This document shows positions 6,807 through 8,360 of a stretch of 8,360 nt of DNA, one piece after another. The notes beneath the pieces are model-generated. The model had not been told where the DNA came from, did not search any database, and saw only the letters and a program-made list of their open reading frames with translations. The position numbers and the translations under genes were made by a program. Within the stretch, counting starts at the first letter, position 1, and each line of letters begins with the position of its first letter. Source of the stretch: a bacterium (GTDB lineage: Bacteria; Babelota; Babeliae; Babelales; Chromulinivoraceae); the NCBI GenBank assembly GCA_947377595.1, contig CANCGK010000037.1:1-8360 (forward strand), in the 5' to 3' direction.

Positions 6807-6810
6807 CCTC
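6807..6810 (-). promoter_or_regulatory. Shine-Dalgarno deciding the tolB start
   Basis: GAGG on the minus strand, 5 nt before ATG 6801. The alternative ATG 6816 has no ribosome site near it and lies upstream of this GAGG. Confidence 0.6.
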
Positions 6811-6826
6811 ATTCATGAATATATTT

Positions 6827-7870
6827 TTATGCTTGACCTAATTCAACAATAATTTCTTTACCGTATAACTTTTTAGGCAATGTTATTTTAAATAAAGCTG
6901 CTCGTGCACACATATCATTGGCTCTACTTCCCGAACTTTTTTTCACGCTTACTCGTTCAGGACGACCATGATTTCCGACAAAAACTAACAATTCACAAAT
7001 TGCATGTTTGCCCATACCAACTGGTGGTTTGTAATATTGTGTCACTTGAGTTTTAATATGATCCTGTATTTCTAACATTTCAAGATCATGACTTCCAACA
7101 AATGTTACATGATCTAAAGATGCATCATCTTGAGCTAATGGTAGATCTACACTATGCTTATTTTCAACAACAAGATCTTGCTGCACCAAAGATTGTTTTT
7201 CTTTCTGTTCTACAGCTTGATCACTCATAACAATTTTCTTAATTTCTTTATCTACAACATCAACCTGCTTATGTTCATTCTTTTTAATTTCAGGCAATAC
7301 AGATTTTTGTTCCAAAGGCTTTTCTTGCTTTAGATCTTTTTTGATATCAGGCTTTAACTCTATAGTATTTTTCTTTTTATCGCCAACGAGCTTGATATCT
7401 TTTTTTTGTATGTGCTGCGCAGGTATGATTTTTTCAACTTTCTTCTCAATTGCAGGTTTTGTTTGCACAACAGTTGTAGCTTTTTTTACCTGAGATGGCG
7501 CATGTTTTTTTTCGATTGCAGGCTTTATTTTTTGTTGCACAGATTGCACTGGTACAACCTTTGCTGGTTGTTCTTTTTTAACCTGCTCAGTAACTTTTTG
7601 TGCTAATTTTTTTTGATACATATCATAATCTATTACTTTTCGATCCATAGATTTTATCTGATGAGCATCATGATTACTTTTATTCTGCTTAATACGCTTA
7701 GCAAGAGGCATAAACACAATAGTCGACTGATTTTTATGATCATGCATAACAAAACGTTCTGGTGAAAACTTGCCAGAATCACACAAAAAAGCTATCGCAA
7801 GCAATACAACATGCGATAGCAAAACAAAAACAAGTATATCTTTAAAAAAATCTCTTTTATTATACTGCAC
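6827..7870 (-). CDS. tolA: TolA/TonB-like energy-transducing protein
   Basis: A 347-residue protein with classic TolA layout. It has a short cytoplasmic N-terminus, one membrane helix (about 12-30, DILVFVLLSHVVLLAIAFL), a long Lys/Glu/Gln/Val-rich stalk (about 60-245) and a globular TonB/TolA C-terminal domain (about 265-347). The C-terminal domain has the pattern CELLVFVGNHGRPERVSVKKSSG followed by an Ala-rich helix and LPK. TolA spans the periplasm and transmits TolQ-R energy to TolB, Pal and the outer membrane. The stalk is a low-complexity extended or coiled-coil segment with a repeated KPAIEKK (116-122 and 138-144). The start is GTG (7870), overlapping the tolR stop by 11 nt with no Shine-Dalgarno; the next in-frame ATG lies after the membrane helix, so GTG is the likely start. 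TonB cannot be excluded by sequence, but tolB next door favours TolA. Confidence 0.85.
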   Translation of the reverse strand: MQYNKRDFFKDILVFVLLSHVVLLAIAFLCDSGKFSPERFVMHDHKNQSTIVFMPLAKRIKQNKSNHDAHQIKSMDRKVIDYDMYQKKLAQKVTEQVKKEQPAKVVPVQSVQQKIKPAIEKKHAPSQVKKATTVVQTKPAIEKKVEKIIPAQHIQKKDIKLVGDKKKNTIELKPDIKKDLKQEKPLEQKSVLPEIKKNEHKQVDVVDKEIKKIVMSDQAVEQKEKQSLVQQDLVVENKHSVDLPLAQDDASLDHVTFVGSHDLEMLEIQDHIKTQVTQYYKPPVGMGKHAICELLVFVGNHGRPERVSVKKSSGSRANDMCARAALFKITLPKKLYGKEIIVELGQA

Positions 7871-8282
7871 GTTTGGTCGCTAAGGCCACGTACTTGATAC
7901 CTCCGGCCATTTTAATGGTATCAACAAGATCTATAACTTTTCCATACTCAACCGCTTGATCAGCTTTAACAAAAACCATTTCTACTTTTTTTTGCTGACC
8001 TAATTGTTGAAGTTCTTTAATAATCTCTTGCAAGCTTAAAACTTTACCGTTTAAATGCAATACTCCTTTGGCATCAATATAGACAATCGTTTCTTGCTGA
8101 ATATGATGCTCCATTTCATCAACTTGAGATGTCGGCAATTCAACTTTAATGACATTATTCATCATAGGCGTTGTAATCATAAAAATTACCAACAATGTCA
8201 AAGCTGTATCAATTAAAGGAGTTAATGATACTTCTGGCATAGTAATTGGTTGGGATGGTCTGCGAAAACGATTGTATCTCAT
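7860..8282 (-). CDS. tolR: TolR/ExbD-family proton-channel subunit
   Basis: A 140-residue protein matching the ExbD/TolR family in length and layout. It has a short basic cytoplasmic N-terminus, PEVSLTPLIDTALTLLVIFMIT as the single membrane helix (about 17-38), and a periplasmic domain. Asp25 corresponds to the essential membrane aspartate that carries protons. The C-terminal half shows the family pattern VFVKADQAVEYGKVIDLVDTIKMAGGIKYVALAT. With TolQ it uses the proton-motive force to drive TolA. AAGGAG (8288-8293) stands 5 nt before the ATG, the best ribosome site in the window. The ATG overlaps the stop of the upstream gene in ATGA, and its 3' end overlaps the TolA-like gene by 11 nt. ExbD is the alternative name; tolA and tolB following favour TolR. 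Confidence 0.92.
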   Translation of the reverse strand: MRYNRFRRPSQPITMPEVSLTPLIDTALTLLVIFMITTPMMNNVIKVELPTSQVDEMEHHIQQETIVYIDAKGVLHLNGKVLSLQEIIKELQQLGQQKKVEMVFVKADQAVEYGKVIDLVDTIKMAGGIKYVALATKRAV

Positions 8283-8359
8283 AAGATCTCCTTAATTTTT
8301 TCATCATCAAAGAATGTCGACATAACAACAGGATCATGATCAACAACTAAATTACGAGC
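8279..8359 (-). CDS. C-terminal end of the gene upstream of tolR, probably TolQ/ExbB (partial)
   Basis: 26 codons before a TGA that shares ATGA with the tolR start. The tail reads ARNLVVDHDPVVMSTFFDDEKIKEIL in two pieces: a hydrophilic ARNLVVDHDP and then VVMSTFFDDEKIKEIL. The coupled overlap and the position just upstream of tolR make a TolQ/ExbB C-terminal cytoplasmic tail likely. The fragment has no diagnostic motif, so the identity rests on context. Its last codons supply the AAGGAG ribosome site of tolR. Confidence 0.6.
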   Translation of the reverse strand, partial: ARNLVVDHDPVVMSTFFDDEKIKEIL

Positions 8360-8360
8360 G

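Noticed and set aside
7406..7606. Plus-strand ORF rich in Phe, Leu and Trp opposite the TolA-like stalk
   Set aside because: An antisense artefact of the Lys/Glu/Gln-rich codons of the stalk.

Overview
The window is an ordinary chromosomal stretch of an AT-rich, double-membraned (Gram-negative-type) bacterium. The evidence is a tolQ/R/A/B envelope cluster together with the tail of a penicillin-binding protein 2, FtsH, and ribosomal proteins S20 and L28. The low GC, compact gene spacing and small lineage-specific secreted or membrane ORFs would suit a host-associated lineage such as Dependentiae (TM6). That placement is an inference from style only and needs a marker-gene tree.

Layout. Bases 2-106 (+) are the C-terminus of a PBP2-like transpeptidase, followed by a small membrane-type ORF (152-367, +) and a probable terminator (401-432). 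Bases about 433-670 form a convergent intergenic zone. It contains an unusually GC-rich, hairpin-bearing island flanked by two related short repeats. A small Cys-rich putative secreted protein follows (674-952, -), then a strong terminator (979-1010) for the minus-strand ribosomal pair rpsT and rpmB. From there to the right edge every gene is on the minus strand. In transcription order (right to left) they are: tail of a probable tolQ/exbB, tolR/exbD, tolA-like, tolB, an alpha/beta hydrolase, ftsH, an inositol-monophosphatase-family phosphatase, rpmB, rpsT.

How the genes work together. TolQ-R-A form the inner-membrane, proton-driven arm of the Tol-Pal machine, and TolB is its periplasmic propeller. 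The tolQ/tolR and tolR/tolA genes overlap, by 4 and 11 nt, so translation is probably coupled. No pal gene follows tolB; a membrane-anchored or secreted alpha/beta hydrolase with its own -10-like box lies there instead. ftsH (membrane AAA+ zinc protease) has a well-formed sigma70-type promoter and is followed after only 3 nt by the phosphatase gene, so those two are probably one transcript. rpmB and rpsT are 11 nt apart and end in the terminator.

I found no defence system, CRISPR array, mobile element or clearly undescribed multi-gene system. The items most worth a second look are the GC-rich intergenic island, the Cys-rich secreted proteins (including TolB), and substitutions in normally invariant FtsH motifs.
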